A DNA stretch of 6,658 nt from Candidatus Paceibacter sp. (GTDB taxonomy: Bacteria > Patescibacteriota > Minisyncoccia > UBA6257 > GWB1-50-10), in the NCBI GenBank assembly GCA_020724685.1, contig DYGP01000038.1, positions 1 through 6,658 on the forward strand. Direction: 5' to 3'. Below the pieces are notes generated by a model that saw only the letters and a list, made by a program, of their open reading frames with translations, did not search any database and was not told the origin of the DNA. Each line of letters begins with the position of its first letter. Within the stretch, counting starts at the first letter, position 1. A program made the position numbers and the translations under genes. This document shows positions 1-6,101 of this stretch, one piece after another.

Positions 1-527
1 TCCTTGCGGTCGTGATCGTGTGGCTGATCGCCGCATACAACGGATTCGTCAGACTCGTAAACAGAACAAAGGAGGCGTGGGCTGATATCGAAGTTCAGCT
101 GAAGCGGCGATATGATCTCATTCCGAACCATGTCGAAACCGTGAAAGGATACGCCACCCACGAAAGCGAAGCGTTTGAAAAAGTGACGAAGGCCCGCACA
201 GAAGCGCTCGGCGCGCAATCCGTGCAGGAAAAGGAAACCGCCGACAACGCGGTGACGTCGGCCCTCAAAAGCATTTTTGCGATTGCGGAGGCGTACCCCC
301 AGCTCCGCGCCGTGGAAAGCTTTACAAAGCTCCAGGACGAGCTTTCCGATACGGAAAACAAGATACAGGCGGCACGGAGGTTCTACAACGGAAACGTGCG
401 CGATCTGAACACGAAAATAGAAATGTTCCCGTACAACATGATTGCCGGAATGTTCAAATTCGGGAAACGGGAGTTTTTTGAACTCGAGGACGCGGCGGAG
501 AAAGACCCTGTGAAAGTTCAGTTCTGA
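1..527 (+). CDS. lemA: LemA family protein, 5' truncated by the window edge
   Basis: LemA proteins are small, mostly helical proteins with one N-terminal membrane segment. Their biochemical role is unsettled, but the gene often lies beside htpX-type proteases. The frame is open from base 3 with hydrophobic codons (LAVVIVWLIAA), the end of the membrane helix, so the true start is upstream. About 174 residues are visible, against a usual length near 185-190, so perhaps 10-15 are missing. Family blocks are clear: KEAWADIEVQLKRRYDLIPN just after the membrane segment, ETVKGYA, then YPQLRAVESFTKLQDELSDT, ENKIQAARRFYN, and DLNTKIEMFPYNMIAGMF near the C-terminus. A GTG at base 12 is in frame but lies inside the membrane helix and should not be taken as the start. 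The gene ends in TGA, 186 bases before htpX. Family assignment is very secure; function is not. Confidence 0.95.
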   Translation, partial: LAVVIVWLIAAYNGFVRLVNRTKEAWADIEVQLKRRYDLIPNHVETVKGYATHESEAFEKVTKARTEALGAQSVQEKETADNAVTSALKSIFAIAEAYPQLRAVESFTKLQDELSDTENKIQAARRFYNGNVRDLNTKIEMFPYNMIAGMFKFGKREFFELEDAAEKDPVKVQF

Positions 528-713
528 GGAAACGTGATCGCGAAAGACGCCGTTCGACACTCCCTCCGTCCGCGTTTAGCGCAAGCTTTACGTCGGCGTT
601 TACGGACGCATTCACAGGCTCCGGAATGAGCGGATCCGCCGGCGAAAATACGGTAACGGCAGAGCCGGTGAGATGCTATATACTTACCGCTAAATACTTT
701 ATACTCTTTTTCT
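528..713. other. lemA–htpX intergenic region
   Basis: This is the longest non-coding gap in the window (186 bases). I see no gene and no convincing terminator with a T-run for lemA. It contains a near-perfect 12-base direct repeat, CGTCCGCGTTTA (567-578) and CGTCGGCGTTTA (591-602), differing at one base and separated by 12 bases. CGTCCG (567-572) can also pair with CGGACG (603-608). Two adjacent short palindromes follow, CGGATCCG (631-638) and CGCCGGCG (637-644). The last 40 bases turn AT-rich and hold the -10-like elements listed separately. The simplest reading is a promoter/regulatory region that makes htpX and the following genes a transcription unit distinct from lemA. Confidence 0.6.
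674..713 (+). promoter_or_regulatory. Probable promoter region for htpX, possibly leaderless
   Basis: Two copies of the -10-like hexamer TATACT occur, at 679-684 and 700-705. The second ends 8 bases before the htpX ATG at 714, the spacing expected if transcription starts at or next to the start codon (a leaderless mRNA). The first would give a leader of about 20 bases; a TG at 674-675 sits close upstream of it. I find no good TTGACA-like -35 for either. There is no Shine-Dalgarno between 690 and 713, which is pyrimidine-rich just before the ATG. This is pattern-based only. Confidence 0.4.
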
Positions 714-1616
714 ATGGCTACGCTTTACACGCATCAAACATCGAATATAAGGAAAACATACCTCCTTTTCACGCTGTTTTTTGTCTTCATCATAGGCATC
801 GGGTGGCTTTTCTCCAGTTTATACGGCGACCCGAGCATTCTTTTCTTTGCGGTCATATTTTCGTCGGTAATGAGTTTCGTGAGCTATTGGTATTCCGACA
901 ACATCGTGCTTGCGATGGCAAAAGCGGTTCCCGTAACGAGGGAGAAGGAGCCGGCGCTTTGGAATATCGTGGAAAATCTTTCCATAACCGCCGGGCTTCC
1001 CATGCCGCGGGTGTATATCATATATGAAGACGCTCCGAACGCCTTTGCGACAGGACGAAGTCCGGAGAGGGGAGTTGTCGCGGTCACTTCCGGACTTCTC
1101 GAGCGCCTCGACAAAAACGAGCTTGAAGGCGTCATTGCGCATGAATTGTCCCATATCGGAAACCGGGACACGCTCATCTCCACGGTCGCGGTTATTCTCG
1201 TCGGATTCATATCGCTCATATCCGATTTCTTCCTGAGAAGTACGCTTATCCGGAATCGGGAAAGGGAGGGAGGGGGACAGGTGCAGGTGGTTCTGATGTT
1301 TGTCGGTATCGCGCTCGCGGTTCTTGCGCCCATTGCGGCGACAATCATGCGTCTCGCAATATCGCGAAAGAGGGAATTTCTTGCCGATGCCTCGGGCGCC
1401 CTTCTCACGCGGTATCCCGAAGGGCTCGCGAACGCCCTCAGAAAAATATCCCAGGATCCTCGCAAGTTGAAGGTCGCGAACAATACGACGTCGCACCTCT
1501 GGTTCGAGGATCCTTTCGATAAGCCCGGCGAGCGTATTTCATGGCTTCACAAAATGTTCATGACGCATCCGCCCGTCTGGGAGCGGATTCGCGCGTTGGA
1601 GGAAATGTCGAAATAA
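714..1616 (+). CDS. htpX: HtpX-like M48 family membrane zinc metalloprotease
   Basis: This is an integral-membrane endopeptidase of the HtpX family, which degrades misfolded or damaged membrane proteins with its active site facing the cytoplasm. It has 300 residues, the usual length. Membrane segments lie at about 16-37 and 41-61, with two more hydrophobic stretches at about 155-175 and 190-212. The zinc site is complete: HELSH at 143-147 (H143 and H147 as ligands, E144 as catalytic base), and the third ligand is E221 in SRKREFLADASGA. Other family landmarks are NAFATGR (109-115), in the substrate-binding region, and THPPVWERI (284-292) near the C-terminus. The start at 714 begins just before the first membrane helix (MATLYTHQTSNIRKTY), which suits the family, although no Shine-Dalgarno precedes it. 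It lies downstream of lemA, a common pairing, and 30 bases before the DUF4389 gene. Confidence 0.96.
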   Translation: MATLYTHQTSNIRKTYLLFTLFFVFIIGIGWLFSSLYGDPSILFFAVIFSSVMSFVSYWYSDNIVLAMAKAVPVTREKEPALWNIVENLSITAGLPMPRVYIIYEDAPNAFATGRSPERGVVAVTSGLLERLDKNELEGVIAHELSHIGNRDTLISTVAVILVGFISLISDFFLRSTLIRNREREGGGQVQVVLMFVGIALAVLAPIAATIMRLAISRKREFLADASGALLTRYPEGLANALRKISQDPRKLKVANNTTSHLWFEDPFDKPGERISWLHKMFMTHPPVWERIRALEEMSK

Positions 1617-1646
1617 ACAAGGTCGGAAAAAAAAACAAAAAATATC

Positions 1647-1985
1647 ATGGAACAAACGGAACACCTCGGATTGGAACAGGAGAAATACCCCGTCGATATT
1701 GTCATCGAATATCCCGAACACCCCTCCCGCGGACTCGCGCTTGCGACGCTTCTTTTTATGATTCCGAAATTCATCATACTGATTCCGCATCTCATCCTCC
1801 TCTATTTCGTGGGAATATTCGGATTCATCTGCGCAATACTCGCCCAATTTTCCGTCCTTTTCACAGGACGGTATCCGAAAGGTCTCTTTGAGATTGTTGT
1901 AGGGACGTATCGCTGGCAGACGAGATTGAACGCGTATATCGTGGGTCTTGCGGACAAGTATCCTCCTTTCGGGATCAAAAAATAA
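1647..1985 (+). CDS. DUF4389 domain-containing small membrane protein
   Basis: A 112-residue protein of a family with no established function. After a polar N-terminus (1-28) a long hydrophobic stretch covers about 29-72, enough for one long or two short membrane helices. It is followed by the motifs that identify DUF4389: FTGRYPKGLF (72-81), an aromatic/arginine stretch with YRWQTRLNAY (88-97), and the C-terminal DKYPPFG (103-109). The ATG at 1647 is the only sensible start. No Shine-Dalgarno precedes it; instead there is a purine run, a stretch of nine A then C then six A (1627-1642), just before the start. It lies 30 bases after htpX and is probably co-transcribed. Its position between a membrane protease and an export cassette suggests an envelope role, but that is context only. 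Confidence 0.88.
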   Translation: MEQTEHLGLEQEKYPVDIVIEYPEHPSRGLALATLLFMIPKFIILIPHLILLYFVGIFGFICAILAQFSVLFTGRYPKGLFEIVVGTYRWQTRLNAYIVGLADKYPPFGIKK

Positions 1986-2022
1986 AGGGTGAAAGAAAAA
2001 CGGGACGGAAACCGTAGTACAC

Positions 2023-2039
2023 ATGCGGGCATGCCGCAT
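2023..2039 (+). promoter_or_regulatory. Hairpin in front of the adaptor gene
   Basis: ATGCGG (2023-2028) and CCGCAT (2034-2039) form a perfect 6-bp stem around the loop GCATG. It ends 9 bases before the preferred ATG at 2049, where a ribosome would bind, and could affect initiation. No T-run follows, so it is not an intrinsic terminator. A smaller ACGG-AAA-CCGT hairpin lies at 2005-2015. Both would be coding if the GTG at 1989 were the real start. The functional meaning is speculative. Confidence 0.3.
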
Positions 2040-2048
2040 TATTGCAAC

Positions 2049-3830
2049 ATGAGAAAAATATCAAAAAAAGTGAAGAGATATGTGGCGGCTCACAAGATAA
2101 CATCGATTGTGCTTCTCGTCGCAATCGGGGGAATCGGATACTTCGCGTACGGAAAGTTGTTTCCGGAAACTGAACCGACGAAATACGTGCTCGGACGCGC
2201 TATGCGCGGGAATGTCATTGTTTCCGTAACGGGAACCGGACAGATATCGGCATCCGATCAGATCGAGATGAAACCGAAGGTGTCCGGGGATATCGTATGG
2301 ATCGGAGCGGCCGAAGGAAGAGACGTGACGACGGGTCAGGCGCTCTTCCGTCTTGACTCGACGGATATCGAAAAAAACGTTGCCGATGCGGAAATCTCTC
2401 TCAGGGAAGCGCAGCTTCAGCTTGAAAGAAACGTCATTCAGGCGCCCATTGATTACCAAAAGAAAGTCCGCTCTCTCACCGACGCGAAAGAAGATCTTTC
2501 CGCGGAATACATAAATGCGTTCAACGCGGTATCGGATGCCTATCTCAAGATACCCGCCGTCATGACGAGTCTTGAAAACGCGATCTACGGAACAGACCTC
2601 GGAGGAAGTTCGGGGCAGTGGAACGTGAATATCTACAAAGGACTCTTTTCGAACGAGGGAAACAGAGACACCGTCGCGTCGTTTTCGGATATCGCGATAA
2701 AGGATTACGGAGACGCCCGCGCGCTTTATGATGAAGCGTTCGCGAAATTCAAGACTTTCACGCGCTCCTCGTCAAAAGAAGAAATCGAATCTTTCCTTGA
2801 AACGACCTACAACATGGCGGATATGGTGTCCCGCGCGACGAAAAGCGAAAAGAACCTGATTGATACCGTCATTGACATCGCCGGACAGGAAAAAAAGACT
2901 CTTGATTCGTATGTCTCTTCGGCGCAATCCGAACTGAATTCGAACGTGACTGTTTCGAACGGCGTTTTAAGCTCGCTCCTTTCCCAGAAAACGTCTCTCA
3001 AGAAAATGAAAGATTCCGTCGTCGATATCGGACATGAGATCGCTCTTCTTGAAATAAACAATCCGAACGGGGACAATCCAATCGATCTCCAGGCGCAGAA
3101 AAACAATCTCGAAAAACAAAAAAACGATCTTGCCGATTTAAAGGCGGAACTTGCCGATTACACCGTGTATGCCCCCTTTTCCGGGACCGTTGCGACGGTA
3201 AACGTGAAAAACGGTGATTCCGTATCGGCGGGAACGTCGCTTGCTACGCTTATCACAAGACAAAAGATTGCCGAAATATCGCTGAATGAAATTGACGCCG
3301 CGAAAGTGAAGGTGGGACAGAAAGCGACACTCACGTTCGATGCGGTGGACGGGCTCTCCGCATCCGGAGAGGTTGCTTCCGTCGACACGCTCGGCACCGT
3401 TTCTCAGGGAGTGGTGAGTTACACGGTGAAAATAGGGTTTGATGTCGAAGATGAAAGAATAAAGCCGGGAATGAGCGTGAACGCATCTATCGTAACGGAC
3501 GTTTCGGAAAACGCGATTATCGTCCCGAACGCCGCGATAAAGACGCAGGGAAACCGCTCTTATGTCGAGATTGCGGAGGCCTCCGGGGATAATAGAGTGG
3601 CGTTCTCTCCCCAGGGAACCGAACTTCCCGCGCTTCCGAGGGCGCAGATCGTCGAAACGGGACTCTCGAACGATTCTGTGACGGAAATCGTGAGCGGACT
3701 GAACGAAGGGGCGTTCGTCGTGACACGGACCATTCTTCCGACGGGAACGGATTCAAACCAGCAGGCGCCTTCGCTTCTCTCGGGAGTAGGAACGCGCGGA
3801 GGATCGGGGACGAGAATGATGGTGCGCTGA
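2049..3830 (+). CDS. MacA/HlyD-type efflux adaptor (membrane fusion protein) with enlarged helical domain
   Basis: This is the adaptor subunit of a tripartite-type or MacAB-like exporter, anchored in the inner membrane and projecting outward. From the ATG at 2049 it has 593 residues: a basic N-terminus (MRKISKKVKR), a membrane anchor at about 17-35, the first half of the lipoyl domain at about 71-103 (KPKVSGDIVWIGAAEGRDV), a long helical region at about 104-370, the second lipoyl half at about 371-401 (YAPFSGTVATVNVKNGDSV), a beta-barrel domain at about 406-483 (RIKPGMSVNASIV), a membrane-proximal domain at about 487-560 (NAIIVPNAAI), and a Ser/Gly-rich tail. Typical MacA proteins are near 370-400 residues; the excess is in the helical region. 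In-frame alternatives are GTG 1989 and ATG 2031. I prefer 2049 because it places a short basic segment directly before the anchor. No Shine-Dalgarno is visible at any of them. The ATPase gene follows 5 bases after the stop. Confidence 0.92.
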   Translation: MRKISKKVKRYVAAHKITSIVLLVAIGGIGYFAYGKLFPETEPTKYVLGRAMRGNVIVSVTGTGQISASDQIEMKPKVSGDIVWIGAAEGRDVTTGQALFRLDSTDIEKNVADAEISLREAQLQLERNVIQAPIDYQKKVRSLTDAKEDLSAEYINAFNAVSDAYLKIPAVMTSLENAIYGTDLGGSSGQWNVNIYKGLFSNEGNRDTVASFSDIAIKDYGDARALYDEAFAKFKTFTRSSSKEEIESFLETTYNMADMVSRATKSEKNLIDTVIDIAGQEKKTLDSYVSSAQSELNSNVTVSNGVLSSLLSQKTSLKKMKDSVVDIGHEIALLEINNPNGDNPIDLQAQKNNLEKQKNDLADLKAELADYTVYAPFSGTVATVNVKNGDSVSAGTSLATLITRQKIAEISLNEIDAAKVKVGQKATLTFDAVDGLSASGEVASVDTLGTVSQGVVSYTVKIGFDVEDERIKPGMSVNASIVTDVSENAIIVPNAAIKTQGNRSYVEIAEASGDNRVAFSPQGTELPALPRAQIVETGLSNDSVTEIVSGLNEGAFVVTRTILPTGTDSNQQAPSLLSGVGTRGGSGTRMMVR

Positions 3831-3835
3831 TTTTT

Positions 3836-4555
3836 ATGATAGAAGTCAGAGACGTCAGAAAAACGTACACAACGGGAGAGGTGGAATTTGAAGCGCTTCG
3901 GGGCGTGAGCTTTTCCATAAAAGATGGTGAGTTTGTGGCGATTATGGGACCGTCCGGTTCCGGAAAATCAACATTGATGCATATACTCGGCGCGCTCGAC
4001 ACGCCGACAAAAGGAAAATATATCCTCGACGGGAAAGATGTTTCGACGCTCTCGGATGACGAACTCGCGGATATCAGGAGGGATAAAATAGGATTTGTCT
4101 TCCAGGCATTCAATCTGCTTCCGCGTACGACGGTGCTCAGGAATGTAATGCTTCCGCTTGTGTATGCGGAGGTCGATGGGGAGATGCGGAAAACAAAAGC
4201 GGAACAGGCCCTCCGTGCCGCGGGGCTCGATGAAGAGCATTTTATTCATCTTTCCAATCAGCTTTCGGGAGGGCAAATCCAGCGCGTTGCGATCGCGCGT
4301 GCGCTTGTGAACGATCCGACGCTTATCCTTGCGGACGAACCGACGGGAAATCTCGACACAAAAACAGGGGAGATCGTGCTCGGCACGTTCCAAAGACTGA
4401 ACGAAGAATACGGACGGACCATTGTGCTCATCACCCACGAGCATGAGATTGCGAAGCATGCGGACAGGATCATCTCCATACGGGACGGAAAGATCGTCGA
4501 AGACAGCGGAACTCACGCGCGCAGATCAGCGCACCATCGCCATGAAACTTACTGA
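3836..4555 (+). CDS. MacB/LolD-type ABC transporter ATP-binding protein
   Basis: This is the cytoplasmic ATPase that drives the FtsX-type permease encoded next to it. It has 239 residues, close to the usual 220-240 for this subfamily. All catalytic elements are present: Walker A GPSGSGKST (38-46, K44), the Q-loop glutamine Q90 in FVFQAFNLLP, signature LSGGQ (143-147), Walker B LILADE (163-168) with catalytic E168, D-loop GNLD (171-174) and switch histidine H201 in ITHEHE. The Q-loop context and EPTGNLD are typical of the MacB/LolD/FtsE group rather than of importers. The C-terminus is a short His/Arg-rich tail (THARRSAHHRHETY). The start is 5 bases (TTTTT) after the adaptor stop and has no Shine-Dalgarno, so it probably depends on translation of the adaptor. 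The end overlaps the permease start by 14 bases. ATPase and permease are separate chains here, unlike the fused E. coli MacB. Confidence 0.96.
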   Translation: MIEVRDVRKTYTTGEVEFEALRGVSFSIKDGEFVAIMGPSGSGKSTLMHILGALDTPTKGKYILDGKDVSTLSDDELADIRRDKIGFVFQAFNLLPRTTVLRNVMLPLVYAEVDGEMRKTKAEQALRAAGLDEEHFIHLSNQLSGGQIQRVAIARALVNDPTLILADEPTGNLDTKTGEIVLGTFQRLNEEYGRTIVLITHEHEIAKHADRIISIRDGKIVEDSGTHARRSAHHRHETY

Positions 4556-5768
4556 CATTTTCGAAGAAACGTATTTTGCGCTCTCGTCGAACAAGGTTCG
4601 TTCGGGGCTCACCATGCTCGGCATCGTCATCGGCATCGGTTCGGTGATTGCGATGGTCGCCATCGGCCAAGGGGCGCAGGGAACGATCCAGTCGAATATT
4701 GAAGCGATAGGATCGAACCTTCTTATTGTCCGGCCGGGAGCCCAACGCGGCGTCGGCACGCAGGTGAGTTCGGGACGGGGTTCTGCCCAGACGCTTACCG
4801 TCGAGGATGCGGAGGCAATCGCAAAAAACGTTCCGGAGGCAAACGCAGTCGCACCCGAGGTTTCTGGTCGGTATCAGATTGTGGGGAAGGGAACGAATAC
4901 GAATGTTTCGGTGACCGGCACGACCCCTGATTATCTGGCGGTGCGGAACCTTCAGATCGCCGAGGGTTCTTTTGTCACGGATCAGAACATACGGAGTCTT
5001 TCGAAGGTAGTGGTTCTTGGACCGACGGTGCGCGACGATCTTTTCGGGGAAAATGCCGAAAACGTCGTCGGACAAGCGGTTCGCATTAGGGGAATGGAAT
5101 TCAGGATTATAGGAATCACCGCGGCGAAGGGAGGAGGAGGATTCGGAAGCCAGGATGAGATGGCATTCGTCCCCGTTTCAAGCGCACAAAAGTTTCTCAC
5201 GGGAAGCGATTCGGTTTCGACAATAAACGTGCAGGCGACCGACGCTTCGGTCATGACGCAGGCCGAGGAGAATATCACGGCATTGCTTCTCGAACGCCAC
5301 CGCATTTCCGACCCTCAACTTGCCGACTTCAGCATCATGAACCAATCTGACATCATCGCCACCGCATCAAGTATCACGGAAACCCTCACGATGCTTCTCG
5401 CGGCGATCGCGGGAATTTCTCTCCTTGTCGGAGGCATCGGCATCATGAATATGATGCTCACCACCGTGACGGAACGGACGAGGGAAATCGGTCTCAGAAA
5501 AGCAATCGGCGCGAAAAAAAAGGATATTAATCTCCAGTTTCTTTCTGAGGCGATTATGCTCACGTTCGGCGGCGGAGCGCTTGGGATCGTTCTGGGATGG
5601 CTTATTTCATTCGCATTCGCGTATTTCAACGTCTTAGAGACCGAAATCTCAGGCGCCTCAGTGTTCCTCGCATTCGGGGTTTCCGCGTTCATTGGGATTG
5701 TCTTCGGATACTATCCCGCGCGAAGAGCGGCAAATCTGAACCCTATAGAAGCTCTGCGGTATGAATAG
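4542..5768 (+). CDS. MacB-type ABC transporter permease (FtsX family)
   Basis: This is the membrane subunit of the exporter. From ATG 4542 it has 408 residues, normal for a stand-alone MacB-like permease. The order is classic: a short cytoplasmic helix (DIFEETYFALSSNKVRSGLT), membrane helix 1 at about 23-42, a large extracytoplasmic MacB periplasmic core domain at about 43-275, then three helices at about 281-305, 335-362 and 371-391. The cytoplasmic coupling segment ERTREIGLRKAIGAKKKDI (311-329) and the C-terminal YPARRAANLNPIEALRYE are family hallmarks. An open frame extends upstream to 4422, but those residues look like an out-of-frame reading of the ATPase gene. The start at 4542 lies inside the ATPase gene (14-base overlap), implying translational coupling. 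Such transporters work by mechanotransmission, moving substrates on the outer side of the membrane. The substrate (peptide, lipoprotein, drug) cannot be told from sequence. Confidence 0.96.
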   Translation: MKLTDIFEETYFALSSNKVRSGLTMLGIVIGIGSVIAMVAIGQGAQGTIQSNIEAIGSNLLIVRPGAQRGVGTQVSSGRGSAQTLTVEDAEAIAKNVPEANAVAPEVSGRYQIVGKGTNTNVSVTGTTPDYLAVRNLQIAEGSFVTDQNIRSLSKVVVLGPTVRDDLFGENAENVVGQAVRIRGMEFRIIGITAAKGGGGFGSQDEMAFVPVSSAQKFLTGSDSVSTINVQATDASVMTQAEENITALLLERHRISDPQLADFSIMNQSDIIATASSITETLTMLLAAIAGISLLVGGIGIMNMMLTTVTERTREIGLRKAIGAKKKDINLQFLSEAIMLTFGGGALGIVLGWLISFAFAYFNVLETEISGASVFLAFGVSAFIGIVFGYYPARRAANLNPIEALRYE

Positions 5769-5793
5769 CGAAAGTCCGGTCTACGCTTTACAA

Positions 5794-5832
5794 AAACGCG
5801 TTTGCGTGTGATTATTAAGCGCAGAATATAAC
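5794..5832 (+). promoter_or_regulatory. Possible promoter for the small membrane ORF
   Basis: The 85-base gap after the permease contains TATAAC at 5827-5832, five of six matches to a -10 box, with TTGCGT at 5802-5807 as a weak -35 at a long 19-base spacing. The segment AAACGCGTTT (5794-5803) is a perfect 10-base palindrome overlapping that -35. A start near 5839 would give a leader of about 15 bases carrying just the Shine-Dalgarno. No terminator is visible after the permease, so read-through from the operon is equally possible. Confidence 0.3.
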
Positions 5833-5840
5833 AGAAATAC

Positions 5841-5845
5841 GGGAG
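5841..5845 (+). promoter_or_regulatory. Shine-Dalgarno GGGAG of the small ORF
   Basis: GGGAG followed by an A-rich spacer of 8 bases precedes the ATG at 5854. This is the only well-placed Shine-Dalgarno in the window and is the main argument that the short ORF behind it is translated. Confidence 0.6.
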
Positions 5846-5853
5846 AAAAAAGA

Positions 5854-6048
5854 ATGACGCTCGTGTCGATATGCGTTGCGGCGGCGTGGATTCTCCTTGG
5901 AAAAATATCAGTTTCTTTTTGGGAGGGGTTCTTCGAAACCTGCTTTACGTGGAGAGGAAAAATCGTTTCGATTTTTTTCGCCCCGTTGACGTTCGTGGTG
6001 CTCCTGATCGTTGCCGCATATCTTTTGTTTTTTATAAAATTCAAATAA
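5854..6048 (+). CDS. Small hypothetical two-helix membrane protein
   Basis: A 64-residue ORF that I do not recognise. It is strongly hydrophobic with two probable membrane segments, about 3-22 (LVSICVAAAWILLG) and about 38-61 (FFAPLTFVVLLIVAAYLLFF), joined by an amphipathic aromatic loop (SFWEGFFETCFTWRGK) that contains its second cysteine. Support for it being real: a good Shine-Dalgarno at ideal spacing, a sensible membrane-protein composition, and a strong terminator directly after the TAA. It lies 85 bases after the permease and could be an accessory subunit of the exporter or an independent gene. No motif gives a function. The opposite strand also has open frames here, but their composition is less protein-like. 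Confidence 0.55.
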   Translation: MTLVSICVAAAWILLGKISVSFWEGFFETCFTWRGKIVSIFFAPLTFVVLLIVAAYLLFFIKFK

Positions 6049-6082
6049 AACAGCATCCTTCCGTACGGATGCCGTTTTTTTT
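6047..6082. terminator. Intrinsic terminator between convergent genes
   Basis: GCATCC (6053-6058) pairs with GGATGC (6067-6072) around an 8-base loop. The stem continues after one A/C mismatch with C6051-G6074 and AAAA (6047-6050) against the T-run. Eight T residues (6075-6082) follow on the plus strand, a textbook intrinsic terminator for the small ORF and possibly for the whole plus-strand unit. In the other direction the A residues at 6047-6050 give a short T-run, so it may also end cdd transcription, less efficiently. It overlaps the last two bases of the small ORF stop codon. Confidence 0.85.
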
Positions 6083-6101
6083 CGCGAAACTGCGATTTCC
6101 T

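Noticed and set aside
626..1027. 133-codon plus-strand frame overlapping the htpX start
   Set aside because: It is out of frame with htpX, has unlikely composition and no recognisable domain; htpX has the full family signature.
819..1496. Long minus-strand frames inside htpX
   Set aside because: They are Arg-rich shadows of a certain plus-strand gene, with no domain.
1989..2048. GTG at 1989 as the adaptor start (20 extra residues)
   Set aside because: The extra residues are polar and unlike the family N-terminus, and the ATG at 2049 puts a basic segment directly before the membrane anchor. Kept as an open alternative in the findings.
3517..4113. 198-codon minus-strand frame across the adaptor/ATPase junction
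   Set aside because: It is rich in Ser, Pro and Arg, as expected of the reverse complement of real genes. The adaptor end and the ATPase Walker A region on the plus strand account for this DNA.
4422..4541. Upstream extension of the permease frame to 4422
   Set aside because: It lies wholly inside the ATPase coding region, gives Ser/Arg-rich residues with no family similarity, and the permease has a natural start at 4542.
718..5792. Exact 12-mer CTACGCTTTACA at 718-729 and again at 5781-5792
   Set aside because: One shared 12-mer is about what chance predicts in 6.7 kb. The first copy is inside htpX coding sequence and the second is intergenic, so no common role is likely.
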